From: Kiritimatiellia bacterium
GTDB taxonomy: Bacteria; Verrucomicrobiota; Kiritimatiellia; RFP12; UBA1067
Assembly: GCA_016296065.1 (NCBI GenBank)
Contig: JAEDKA010000027.1
Location: forward strand, 1-47,912
DNA: 47,912 nucleotides
Direction: 5' to 3'
Of the stretch, positions 38,087 to 45,788 are shown in pieces. Numbering within the stretch: position 1 is the first letter of the stretch; each line of letters begins with the position of its first letter. The notes beneath the pieces are model-generated. The model was given only the letters and a program-made list of their open reading frames with translations. It did no database searches and was not told where the DNA came from. Position numbers and translations under genes: made by a program.

Positions 38087-39817
38087 TCATGAATTCTTCG
38101 CTCCGTACGCTACGACGGCTATCGTGCCGACGAGGGAGAGGATGCCGAGCGCGAGGGTAATCGGCTGCGGACTCGGCATCTCGGGCTTCGGCTCGTCTTT
38201 CTGCTTTGGCTTCGGCACCTCGACGAGCGCCATATTGCCGTACTGACCCAACACGCGCGCACGCATCTGGTTTAGCTGCGCGATGCCTCGCGGATCCTGC
38301 GTGATGCGTCCGTCGACAAACTGCATGTCAGCGTCGGCGCGATGCGGCGCGCAGTAGAGGCGGTCGCAGCATACGAGATCGGCGACGCCGACGAGCACGC
38401 AGACGGCGACACCGGCGACGGAAATACGCAAGGCAACGGCTGGCACAAAGCGCCTGGTGCATGTCCGCAGCAAGAAGAAAAGCGAAGAAAGCCCAAAGCC
38501 GGCAAGCACGCAGAGGCAGAACTCCGTTAGGTGATGCCACTTGACCGGCGCACGCAGGTAGTCGCCGAAGGGAAGCGCATAGACAATTCTGTACACCGGC
38601 TCGCAGTACCGCCCCATCGAGAAGAGCCAGAAGACAATTGCCGAAACGGCGAAGAAGGCGCAAGTCACGCGCGTCCCTCGTCCAGCGTCCCGCATCCCGC
38701 GAAAGCGCATAAACACCGTCACGACGCCAAGCAGAGCCAGCAGGCACGTTACCCATCCGACGTAGAGCGAGTGCTGGCGGTAGTTGCCCTGCGTCGCTCC
38801 GAGCGGACGGCCAAGACGTCCGACATACTGACGAATTCCATTGCCGCGCTTCTGCCCGATGGCAAGAGTCATTGGGCAGCTCGTGTCACCCTCTGTGCGC
38901 GAGCAGAAGAACTCCTTCGTCGCCTCAGGCGGCATCGACCAGTTGGTCGTGAATATCCAGCGCTTCTCGGCGTCGTCCTTCGCACCATTCGCGCCGAGGG
39001 TCTGTCCCTCCTCGATCTGCTTGTCGCGTCCGGCAAGATCGTTCACGAAGGCGCTTCTGAAGCTCGCGCCGCCGATTGCGACAAGCGCGGCAAGCGCAAG
39101 GGCCGAGCCTTTCAGCCACCGGCCCCATGGGGACAGTCCCCCTATTTTTGGGGACAGTCCCCCGTTTTTCGGGGTCTGTCCCCCGTTTTCCGGGGACTGT
39201 CCCCGGTTGTCGGTCGTTGAATGTCGAATGTCACGCAGGCAAACAACTAGCCGAAAAACGAAGTAAACCGCCGAAAAAGCCGAGAAAAGCAGCCAGAGGT
39301 CGGCCTGCCTCATTGATCCCCACGCAAGACATGCGCCGAGGAGAAGCCAGTGGCGCGGCTTCCCCTTCTCGAGCGCGCGGTCGATGAGTCCGAAGACGAA
39401 GACTCCGTAGGTCATCCACTGGAACCAGCCGAGGTGCCCGGCGGAAAAGAGCGTGAACCAGTAGCCGGAGAACGCCAAAAGAAGCCCCGCGCCGTAAGCC
39501 GCGACGCGGGGAAGACCCCTTCCGCGAAGGAAATACACCATCCCGAGCGCGGACATGTAGGCGGCGAAAGCATACTGGAATTCGGTCCAGATGTACGGAC
39601 TGCCAATCCAGTTTATCACCTCGGCAGGGGCGAACTTTCCGTTCTCGAGCCAACCGCGCAGGAAGTCACGGAACCAATAAGAGGAATAGGATGTCGGGCA
39701 GTCCGGCATAACCGGCGCCATGCCGGTGCTCCATGTCCCCCAGAAAACGACAGCGGCGCACACGGCGAAGACCGCCGTGAACGCCGCGAACCACCCCCAT
39801 TTAGGGTTGATGCGCAT
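38087..39817 (-). CDS. YfhO-like polytopic membrane protein with palindrome array
   Basis: A 576-residue integral membrane protein with about twelve hydrophobic segments. The layout resembles YfhO/GT-C-type envelope proteins: a first helix, then an acidic extracytoplasmic loop (PVMPDCPTSYSSYWFRDFLRG), and helices with conserved AFSGYWFTLFSAGHLGWFQW. Its role is probably in glycan or lipid-linked sugar transfer, but this is weak. Residues near 205-231 are a 7-residue repeat (NGGQTPK, NGGLSPK, IGGLSP) encoded by a 21-bp palindrome array. The start is ATG 39817, two bases after the atpK stop. Confidence 0.7.
   Translation of the reverse strand: MRINPKWGWFAAFTAVFAVCAAVVFWGTWSTGMAPVMPDCPTSYSSYWFRDFLRGWLENGKFAPAEVINWIGSPYIWTEFQYAFAAYMSALGMVYFLRGRGLPRVAAYGAGLLLAFSGYWFTLFSAGHLGWFQWMTYGVFVFGLIDRALEKGKPRHWLLLGACLAWGSMRQADLWLLFSAFSAVYFVFRLVVCLRDIRHSTTDNRGQSPENGGQTPKNGGLSPKIGGLSPWGRWLKGSALALAALVAIGGASFRSAFVNDLAGRDKQIEEGQTLGANGAKDDAEKRWIFTTNWSMPPEATKEFFCSRTEGDTSCPMTLAIGQKRGNGIRQYVGRLGRPLGATQGNYRQHSLYVGWVTCLLALLGVVTVFMRFRGMRDAGRGTRVTCAFFAVSAIVFWLFSMGRYCEPVYRIVYALPFGDYLRAPVKWHHLTEFCLCVLAGFGLSSLFFLLRTCTRRFVPAVALRISVAGVAVCVLVGVADLVCCDRLYCAPHRADADMQFVDGRITQDPRGIAQLNQMRARVLGQYGNMALVEVPKPKQKDEPKPEMPSPQPITLALGILSLVGTIAVVAYGAKNS
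39129..39204. repeat. Array of four GGGGACAGTCCCC-type palindromes, 21-bp period
   Basis: Copies at 39129, 39150, 39171 and 39192, exactly 21 bp apart: two GGGGACAGTCCCC, one GGGGTCTGTCCCC and one GGGGACTGTCCCC, separated by T-rich 8-bp linkers. The period is seven codons and keeps the host frame open. Confidence 0.92.
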
Positions 39818-39818
39818 C

Positions 39819-40277
39819 TTAGTTGATGCTTCCGAGCGCGATGAGCGCGAACACCATCGCGAAGATGGCGACCGTCTCGACGATGCCGAGCGCTGCGAGG
39901 TAGTTGGTGAAGCCCTGGTTCGTCTCGGCCTGGGCGTCGCACGCAGCCGCTCCGGCGCGTCCCTGGAAGAGAGCTGAGAGGCCGATGGCGAGTCCGGCGA
40001 AGATGCCGGCGACGAGGCACGGAACACCAGCTCCTGCCGCCACCTTGCCGACCTTGCCGAGCATGATGAACATGAGGATCATTCCGTACAGCGTCTGCGT
40101 AATCGGCGCGCCGACGAACGAAAGGAGCAGGAACGGCGCAGGCTTGTTGGCGGCGTAGCACTTCTTCCACGCCCCGACGGCCGCAGAGGCCGCGAATCCC
40201 GTGCCGAACGCGCTTCCCGCGCCCGCGAGTCCAAGGCAGGCGATCGCGCCTGCGACAATCATTGCTGCATCACTCAT
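39819..40277 (-). CDS. atpK: V/A-type ATPase proteolipid subunit K
   Basis: A 152-residue four-helix (double hairpin) rotor subunit of the V/A-type ATPase. GSAFGTGFAASAAVGAWKK and PFLLLSFVGAPITQTLYG form the first hairpin. GLSALFQGRAG and LGIVETVAIFAMVFALIAL form the second, with the ion-binding Glu134. Residues Thr60, Gln61, Tyr64, Gln105 and Glu134 match, with equal spacing, the Na+ ligands described in Enterococcus hirae NtpK (Thr64, Gln65, Tyr68, Gln110, Glu139). Sodium coupling is therefore predicted. Confidence 0.93.
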   Translation of the reverse strand: MSDAAMIVAGAIACLGLAGAGSAFGTGFAASAAVGAWKKCYAANKPAPFLLLSFVGAPITQTLYGMILMFIMLGKVGKVAAGAGVPCLVAGIFAGLAIGLSALFQGRAGAAACDAQAETNQGFTNYLAALGIVETVAIFAMVFALIALGSIN

Positions 40278-40287
40278 TGTTTGCTCC

Positions 40288-41922
40288 TTAGTGTTTTTTG
40301 AACGGATTGAAAGCGTATCCCGACCAGGAAACGCCCTTGTGGTTTGAAAATTCCAGCGTGTTTAGACGGACCGCGTGCACCAGAATCGACAGACCCGCCA
40401 TCGCGAGGTTCAGCGCGTGCCCGACGACGAGTATCGCGACCATCGCGACGCACATAAGCGCGTTCAGCCAGAGCGCGTTGTCGGACGACACGAGCCCGGT
40501 CGCCATCGAGTTGAAGTTCTCCGCGACCTTGACGGATGCGAGGCCAACGGCGAAGAGACGCACGTACGAAATTATGTCGCCCAGCGCGCTCATTATGTTG
40601 AGCGGGAGCATCCCCAGTTCCGCGCCGCGCGTCTTGAGCTCGGACGGCTTCACGGAGAAGCCGAACACCGCGACGACGGAGATGCCGAGCACCCAGAAGC
40701 CCCACTGCGGGATCCCCGGGAAGATGCCGACGATCGAGTTCGTGACGAGATACATGAATAGCAGTATCCCCGCCCAGCCGAACTCCGCTATGCACGTCGA
40801 ATCCGGCGCTCGGCAGATTCCGTTCCAGATTCGCGCAAGCATCAGGTGCGACACGCCGATAGTGAAGCAGAGAAGCATCATGTTGTGGTAGCTTGGATCC
40901 GCCAGCCACTTAACCGTCGGCCAGTCGGCGCACCAGGGAATCCCCGCCCCGAACCACGTGTTCGAGAGAAGGCCCCAGAGGACGGTCGCGGATGAGAACA
41001 CCGTGAGCAGGATGAACCAGCTCTTCGGAAGCTTCTTCCTCATCGCGAGCGTGCCGAGGAGGAATATCGCGCCGTACGCCCCGTCGCCGACGAGCATCGC
41101 GAAGAAGAGCGAGAAATAGCACATGAACGGAACAGACACGTCCGACTCCGTGTACGCGGGCGCTATGCCGAGTCCCTGAAAGAGCGCCTTCATCGGACGG
41201 AACATCTTCGGCGGCTCGACGAGCGTCGGCGGCACTTCGCCGTCTGCCGGCTCGCGCAGAAGCGTGCCCCAGCCCTTCTCGTGGGCGGCCGCGGCAAATG
41301 TGCCGCGCGCGGGCTCTGGAAGCCATCCCGAGACATACGCAAGCTCCCCCGACTCGCCGACGAGTTCCTTCGCCTCCTCGAACGCGATCCTGTCGGCGAT
41401 CGCGGGGAACTTCCTCAGTATCGCCTTCTCGTCGCATCCGGCGAGCTTGTCGTCGTCGATGCGGATCCTGTTCTCGATGCGGTCGAGCTTCTCGCGCATC
41501 TTGGAAAGGCGCATCGCGGGGAGCTTCTCGGGGAGCTCCGCCACGTCGCGAAGTCCGTCAACCTCACCGAGGAGCTTCTCCGCGAGCGCGGGATCGAAGT
41601 CCCCGTAGGGCTCGTATACGCGAATCTCGCGCTCGAGCTCCTCCTTCGCGCCCTTCAGCGTCTCGCGGTCGACGTCTATGGCGAGCACCTCCGGGACCGT
41701 GCGCTCGTGAATGTCGAAGTCTGTGGATTTCCCGCGCGCCTTTAGGATGAGACGGACAGCCTGTTCTGCGTCCGCAGCCTCGCCTTTTGCCGCAGCGACG
41801 GACGCGCCCTGCGCTGACGCGAGATCAAGATGCACCGCACCAAGGTCGCGCAGTTTCTCGAGTGTCGCAGTCTTTTCGGAGGCGAGACACACGAGATCGA
41901 GATGGAGCATCTTCACTATCAT
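40288..41922 (-). CDS. atpI: V/A-type ATPase subunit I
   Basis: A 544-residue stator/membrane subunit. The N-terminal half is a soluble coiled-coil arm (KTATLEKLRDLGAVHLD, LSKMREKLDRIENRI, LAYVSGWLPEPA). The C-terminal half has seven or so membrane helices, with the proton/sodium half-channel region (VSHLMLARIWNG, LGDIISYVRLFAVGLASVKVAENFN). The start is ATG 41922, overlapping the atpD stop as ATGA; the longer frame is a shadow. It is a little shorter than the usual 600-650. Residues 206-211 (RGTFAA) come from an 18-bp palindrome. Confidence 0.92.
   Translation of the reverse strand: MIVKMLHLDLVCLASEKTATLEKLRDLGAVHLDLASAQGASVAAAKGEAADAEQAVRLILKARGKSTDFDIHERTVPEVLAIDVDRETLKGAKEELEREIRVYEPYGDFDPALAEKLLGEVDGLRDVAELPEKLPAMRLSKMREKLDRIENRIRIDDDKLAGCDEKAILRKFPAIADRIAFEEAKELVGESGELAYVSGWLPEPARGTFAAAAHEKGWGTLLREPADGEVPPTLVEPPKMFRPMKALFQGLGIAPAYTESDVSVPFMCYFSLFFAMLVGDGAYGAIFLLGTLAMRKKLPKSWFILLTVFSSATVLWGLLSNTWFGAGIPWCADWPTVKWLADPSYHNMMLLCFTIGVSHLMLARIWNGICRAPDSTCIAEFGWAGILLFMYLVTNSIVGIFPGIPQWGFWVLGISVVAVFGFSVKPSELKTRGAELGMLPLNIMSALGDIISYVRLFAVGLASVKVAENFNSMATGLVSSDNALWLNALMCVAMVAILVVGHALNLAMAGLSILVHAVRLNTLEFSNHKGVSWSGYAFNPFKKH
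41290..41307. repeat. 18-bp CGCGGC palindrome in atpI
   Basis: Identical in all 18 bases to the copy at 33337-33354 and read in the same frame (Arg-Gly-Thr-Phe-Ala-Ala). Confidence 0.8.
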
Positions 41923-42527
41923 GCCGCCACCTCGCTTTCGGGCACGCGCGACTTCGCGATCTTTCCGCGCGTCACCGCCGCGGTCTGCTCGTCGCCAAGG
42001 GCGATCTTGATGACGCGGATCGCCTCCTTGCATTGCGGAATCTTCACCTTCTCAAAGAGATTCACGCGCTGGGAGGTCTGCTTGAGCTCCTCCGCCACGA
42101 GACGGCGCTGTTCTTCGTAGACCGCGCGCTCGCACTGGAGGGAAAGAATCTTCGTCGTCGCCTCTACGGCGTCGTCGACCCAGGCGGGCGTCGACCAGGC
42201 GTCAATCTCCCTGACCTCAGTGTCGATGGAATCGAACGTCGGAATCGCGACGCCTGCGATGTTCGTCGTGCCCGTCTTGACGGACTTGACAGATACAAGA
42301 CCGGACAGAAGGCTCTCGTCCGTCGCGAACAGCCCCACCCATGAATCGAGGCTCTCGCGGACGGCGCGCTCCTTGGCGCGGGACTCCTCGGCCTTGGCGG
42401 TAATGCCGGCAATCTCCCCCTGAAGCTGCTGCTTCTTCAGCTGCAGCATCGGGAGGAAGCGCTGAAACCGCTTCAAGGCGTCCGACTGCGCCTTCAGTTC
42501 CGTCTTCGTAAGCTTAATCTTTGCCAT
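41919..42527 (-). CDS. atpD: V/A-type ATPase subunit D
   Basis: A 202-residue central-stalk subunit D of the V/A-type ATPase. KIKLTKTELKAQSDALKRFQRFLPMLQLKKQQL is the long N-terminal coiled coil, and RVNLFEKVKIPQCKEAIRVIKIALGDEQTAAVTRGKIAKSR is the conserved C-terminal helix. The order D-I-K matches that of chlamydial and other PVC operons, but A, B, C and E are not next to it. It has its own promoter nine nucleotides upstream of the ATG. Confidence 0.93.
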   Translation of the reverse strand: MAKIKLTKTELKAQSDALKRFQRFLPMLQLKKQQLQGEIAGITAKAEESRAKERAVRESLDSWVGLFATDESLLSGLVSVKSVKTGTTNIAGVAIPTFDSIDTEVREIDAWSTPAWVDDAVEATTKILSLQCERAVYEEQRRLVAEELKQTSQRVNLFEKVKIPQCKEAIRVIKIALGDEQTAAVTRGKIAKSRVPESEVAA

Positions 42528-42536
42528 TAAGGGTAT

Positions 42537-42545
42537 ATTATACCA
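42537..42545 (-). promoter_or_regulatory. Short-leader promoter of atpDIK
   Basis: Minus-strand TGGTATAAT (42545-42537), nine nucleotides before ATG 42527. The predicted leader is 1-3 nt. Confidence 0.65.
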
Positions 42546-42557
42546 TAAATTCGGGCG

Positions 42558-43589
42558 TCACTTCCTCATCCACACGCACATTCCCTTTTCGATGCGTGCG
42601 GGATTGATGGCGCTGCCGGGGATCACCTTGTCTCTTATCGTGTAGTACGTGTCGGAGGAATTCCACTTCGAGCCGGCTATCTTGCTCGCAGTGACGCCGC
42701 GCGTTACGGTGCCCTTCTGGACGTATCCGCGCGCCCTGAGCTCGGAGATCGACTTCGGGGGAGAAGCCTTTTCGGCCTTCGGCTTCGGCGTCTGAGCAGA
42801 GCCCCTCGGCTCGGGCCTCGCCCTCACCACCGCCTTTGGCGGAGGCGGCTCGGGCTCTGGCGCCTTCCCGCCCCTAAGCCACGAGAAGAATCCGCCGGAT
42901 GCGCCCTTCGCCTCCGTCTTTGCGACTTCCGGCCCGTACTTGCCCTTCATCGTGTCGATTTTCCCGTAGAGCACGTTCTTGAGATAGTCGTCGCCAACGA
43001 CAAGTCGGCGCGCGCGGACATCGGCATCCACCGCCGGGCGCCGGGAGAGTCCGAGCTGCGCGCGCACGGTCGGCATCGCGAAGAGCATGCCGCACCGCTT
43101 CCGCCCCCGGTGGTTCTTCTTCTGCCACTTGTTCGGCGCGCCGTACGCGACGTGGCTGTGGCACACCACACGCTCGTCGGGAATCTTGTACATGCGCTGA
43201 AGCTCCTTGACGAGGTCGCGTATCGCGCGTATCTGGACTATGCCCATCGCCTTGTCGTGATAGCCCACGCACTCTATGCCGATGGAGAACTTGTCGACGT
43301 CCTCCTTCCCGTTCCACATCGAGCGCCCCGCGTGGAAAGCCTCGCGGTCGCGGTCGACTATGCGGTACACCGTGCCTTCCTCCGTCACGCAGTAGTGCGC
43401 CTCCCCGCGCTCGCACAGCTTGTTGAGCGAGCTCTTTGCAGGGGCCTCAGTCGTGTGCAGGACAATGAGCTCGGTGGAGGCGCGGACCTTGCGCTCGCCG
43501 TTTCTCGGACTGCGATAGCGGTTTGACACATCGAGGGCCGATGCGTCAAATGCAAGCAGCAGCAGAACGAGAACCGAGAGGATCCTCAT
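42558..43589 (-). CDS. Exported N-acetylmuramoyl-L-alanine amidase (Amidase_2) with LysM-like tail
   Basis: A 343-residue protein with a signal peptide (1-18). The amidase domain shows LIVLHTTEAP (His45), FHAGRS, FSIGIECVG, VVCHSHVAYG (His144) and GRKRCGML (Cys166). His45, His144 and Cys166 are the likely zinc ligands, as in T7 lysozyme and PGRP-type amidases. A Pro/Lys-rich linker leads to a C-terminal 60-residue module (TYYTIRDKVIPGSAINPARIEKGMCVWMRK region) resembling LysM. Wall turnover or cell separation is the likely role. Complete. Confidence 0.88.
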   Translation of the reverse strand: MRILSVLVLLLLAFDASALDVSNRYRSPRNGERKVRASTELIVLHTTEAPAKSSLNKLCERGEAHYCVTEEGTVYRIVDRDREAFHAGRSMWNGKEDVDKFSIGIECVGYHDKAMGIVQIRAIRDLVKELQRMYKIPDERVVCHSHVAYGAPNKWQKKNHRGRKRCGMLFAMPTVRAQLGLSRRPAVDADVRARRLVVGDDYLKNVLYGKIDTMKGKYGPEVAKTEAKGASGGFFSWLRGGKAPEPEPPPPKAVVRARPEPRGSAQTPKPKAEKASPPKSISELRARGYVQKGTVTRGVTASKIAGSKWNSSDTYYTIRDKVIPGSAINPARIEKGMCVWMRK

Positions 43590-43627
43590 CTCTGTCAGTA
43601 AAAGCCGAGTTTGTCCATAATGCGCAT

Positions 43628-43636
43628 ATTATAGCA
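43628..43636 (-). promoter_or_regulatory. Promoter of the amidase gene
   Basis: Minus-strand TGCTATAAT (43636-43628), 38 nt before ATG 43589. Confidence 0.6.
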
Positions 43637-43685
43637 ACTGGCCGCGCAACATGGCAACATCCCGCCGCCCGTAATTTACCCTTAC

Positions 43686-45776
43686 TCAAGGAGCGGGGAT
43701 GACGGACACCTTGCCGCCGACGCGGCGTCCGCTCACGCGGCGTCCGTCGGAAAGCGCCACGTTCTCGAACGAGACTTCGCGCCACGACTCGGGGCAGCCC
43801 TTGAAGAACTCGACCTTCCCGTTCACCTCGTGCACCATCATCTCGAGAACCGCCGTCGCCGCCGCGCACTGTCCGTCCATCTGCATGATCTGTCCGTCTC
43901 CCGACCCCGCGAAGCTGCCGAAGATCGTCGCAGTGGTGAATCCCGGCGCATAGGCGTTGTGGAGCGAGCCGTGGCCCGGATTGCAGAAGTACGCGTCCCA
44001 AGAGCGAAGGAGCTCCGCGGCGGCCTGCGCGTTGCCGACGTGCGTGTTGAGGATCGACGCCCAGGGAACGCACCATCCCGTCCAGCATCCGGTCCCCCGG
44101 TAGACCCATGTGCTGTACGTCTTCGCCGCAGCGTCGCGCACGGACGCATCGGAGAGGTCGAGAGTGTCGAACGGATAGAACCCAGCCATGTGCGAATGAT
44201 GGCGATGGGAATCGGTGAGGGCCTGTCCCTGGAAGAGCTCGATTCCGCTCGGACCCGCCGTATACTGCGGCAGACGTTTTTCGACGTCGAGCCACATCGC
44301 GTCCGGCTCCTCGCCTAGGAGCTTCGCGGCATCGACAAGGTCGCGCGAGAGACGGTGCGCCGCCGCGAGCTGGAACGACGGATCGCGTCCGACCGCGCGC
44401 TTCACGTCGGCGCCGCACCATTCGGGGGACGGGGCGAGCGGAATCGACAGGCGCCCGTCCTTCTCCTCCATCATCATGCGGTACACGTTCATCGCGCCTT
44501 TCATGAAATCGTACGCTCCGTCCTTCAGGAACGCGACGTCGCCGGAATAGCGGACGTATTTCATCATCATCGCGGCGACCCACGCCGTGGAGGCGTGGTC
44601 GATCGTGCCGGTCCAGAATCCGCCGATGCAAACGCCGCGGTCGTCGACGGAATGAGGAAGCACGTATCCGTTGTCTATGCCGACGAACTTCCTGGCGTTC
44701 TCGCGCAGGAGCGGACGCCACGAGAGCACCATTTTGAAAAGCGGCAAAAGGTTCCTGAAGTGTCCGCCGCGGAACGCGGGCGAATAGCACTCCTGCACGT
44801 TGATGTTGAAGTGGTAGTCGCCGTTCCACGGAACAAGCCTGTCGTCCTCGAGCCACACGCCCTGGAGTCCGGCAGGGACGCCGTCGGGGTCGGTCATCGC
44901 GCCGAAGCGGTACATGCCGTAGTCGTAGACGCGCTGGATCACGGGATCTGGCACCTTCACGCGCGCACCCTCGGCCCAGAACTTCGCCCAGTATTCGCGT
45001 GACTCCTTCGCGACAGTGTCGAAAACGGACGGTCTCGCGTCCGCGAACACCTTATCCCCGCGTCCGGTCGCGAGCGCCACCGCTCCGTCCTTCTTCGTCC
45101 ACGACAGCCACACCGCCTCGTCAGCAGGAAGCCGCCACATAAACCCTCCGGCATCAGGAACAGCGCCGTCAAACGTCCGGGCCTTCTCGAATCCGATCGG
45201 CTTCAGCTGCCGTTCATAGACCGGGAAGTCCGTCGAAGGGACGGTCTTGACCTCAAACGGGACGGAACCGTCCGATATCTTGAGCGCAAAGACTCGGCTG
45301 CCCTTGCCCATCGCCATGGGAATCATCAGCCCCCTGCGTCCGTTCTTAAGCCTGAGGCTGCCGATGCCGGTCAACGTGTCGAGCGATCCGGAATCAAGCG
45401 TCCAGGGCTCTTTGAGCGTGATCACGACGCGTCCGAGCGGAAGCATGTACGGATTGCGCGGCTCGCCCGCAGGCGTGTCCTTCCTGAAGAGCGCATGGAG
45501 CCGCGCGACGTCTCCGCTCTGCTGCGCGGCGACGATGTTGGTGTAGCTCTGCTCGTCCGTCCACGGATATCCGCCACGGTGGTCCCAGAGGTCGGAGCGT
45601 CCGACAGTGAGTCGTATCTCGCTGCCGGCGCCCCAGACAAGCACGCCCGTCTTTCCGTCGCCGAACGCAATTCCCTCGTGGCAGCTACCGGTGCGCGGGA
45701 AGTCCCACGTCACCGTCTCAGCAAAAGCCCCGAACGCCGCAAGCGCGGCAAGCGCAAGTGTAGCCCTTGTAATCAT
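43686..45776 (-). CDS. Secreted GH95-like alpha-L-fucosidase/galactosidase
   Basis: A 696-residue exported glycosidase (signal peptide 1-19, ending AFA). It has the GH95 fold order: an N-terminal beta-sandwich (FGDGKTGVLVWGAGSEIRLTVGRSDLWD), then the (alpha/alpha)6 barrel with PAGLQGVWL, PWNGDYHFNINVQECY (the two Asn of the active site), APSPEW, HRHHSHMAGFYPFDTL, TGWCVPW and a final FGSFAGSGDGQIMQMDG. It is somewhat shorter than the usual 750-800. It should remove alpha-1,2-linked fucose or related alpha-L-galactose from host or plant glycans. A 12-nt gap with AGGA links it to the upstream acidic protein gene. Confidence 0.85.
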   Translation of the reverse strand: MITRATLALAALAAFGAFAETVTWDFPRTGSCHEGIAFGDGKTGVLVWGAGSEIRLTVGRSDLWDHRGGYPWTDEQSYTNIVAAQQSGDVARLHALFRKDTPAGEPRNPYMLPLGRVVITLKEPWTLDSGSLDTLTGIGSLRLKNGRRGLMIPMAMGKGSRVFALKISDGSVPFEVKTVPSTDFPVYERQLKPIGFEKARTFDGAVPDAGGFMWRLPADEAVWLSWTKKDGAVALATGRGDKVFADARPSVFDTVAKESREYWAKFWAEGARVKVPDPVIQRVYDYGMYRFGAMTDPDGVPAGLQGVWLEDDRLVPWNGDYHFNINVQECYSPAFRGGHFRNLLPLFKMVLSWRPLLRENARKFVGIDNGYVLPHSVDDRGVCIGGFWTGTIDHASTAWVAAMMMKYVRYSGDVAFLKDGAYDFMKGAMNVYRMMMEEKDGRLSIPLAPSPEWCGADVKRAVGRDPSFQLAAAHRLSRDLVDAAKLLGEEPDAMWLDVEKRLPQYTAGPSGIELFQGQALTDSHRHHSHMAGFYPFDTLDLSDASVRDAAAKTYSTWVYRGTGCWTGWCVPWASILNTHVGNAQAAAELLRSWDAYFCNPGHGSLHNAYAPGFTTATIFGSFAGSGDGQIMQMDGQCAAATAVLEMMVHEVNGKVEFFKGCPESWREVSFENVALSDGRRVSGRRVGGKVSVIPAP

Positions 45777-45788
45777 GGTTCGATTCCT

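Noticed and set aside
39129..39204. Possible CRISPR or regulator-binding array
   Set aside because: The 13-bp palindromes have only 8-bp linkers and lie inside an open reading frame.
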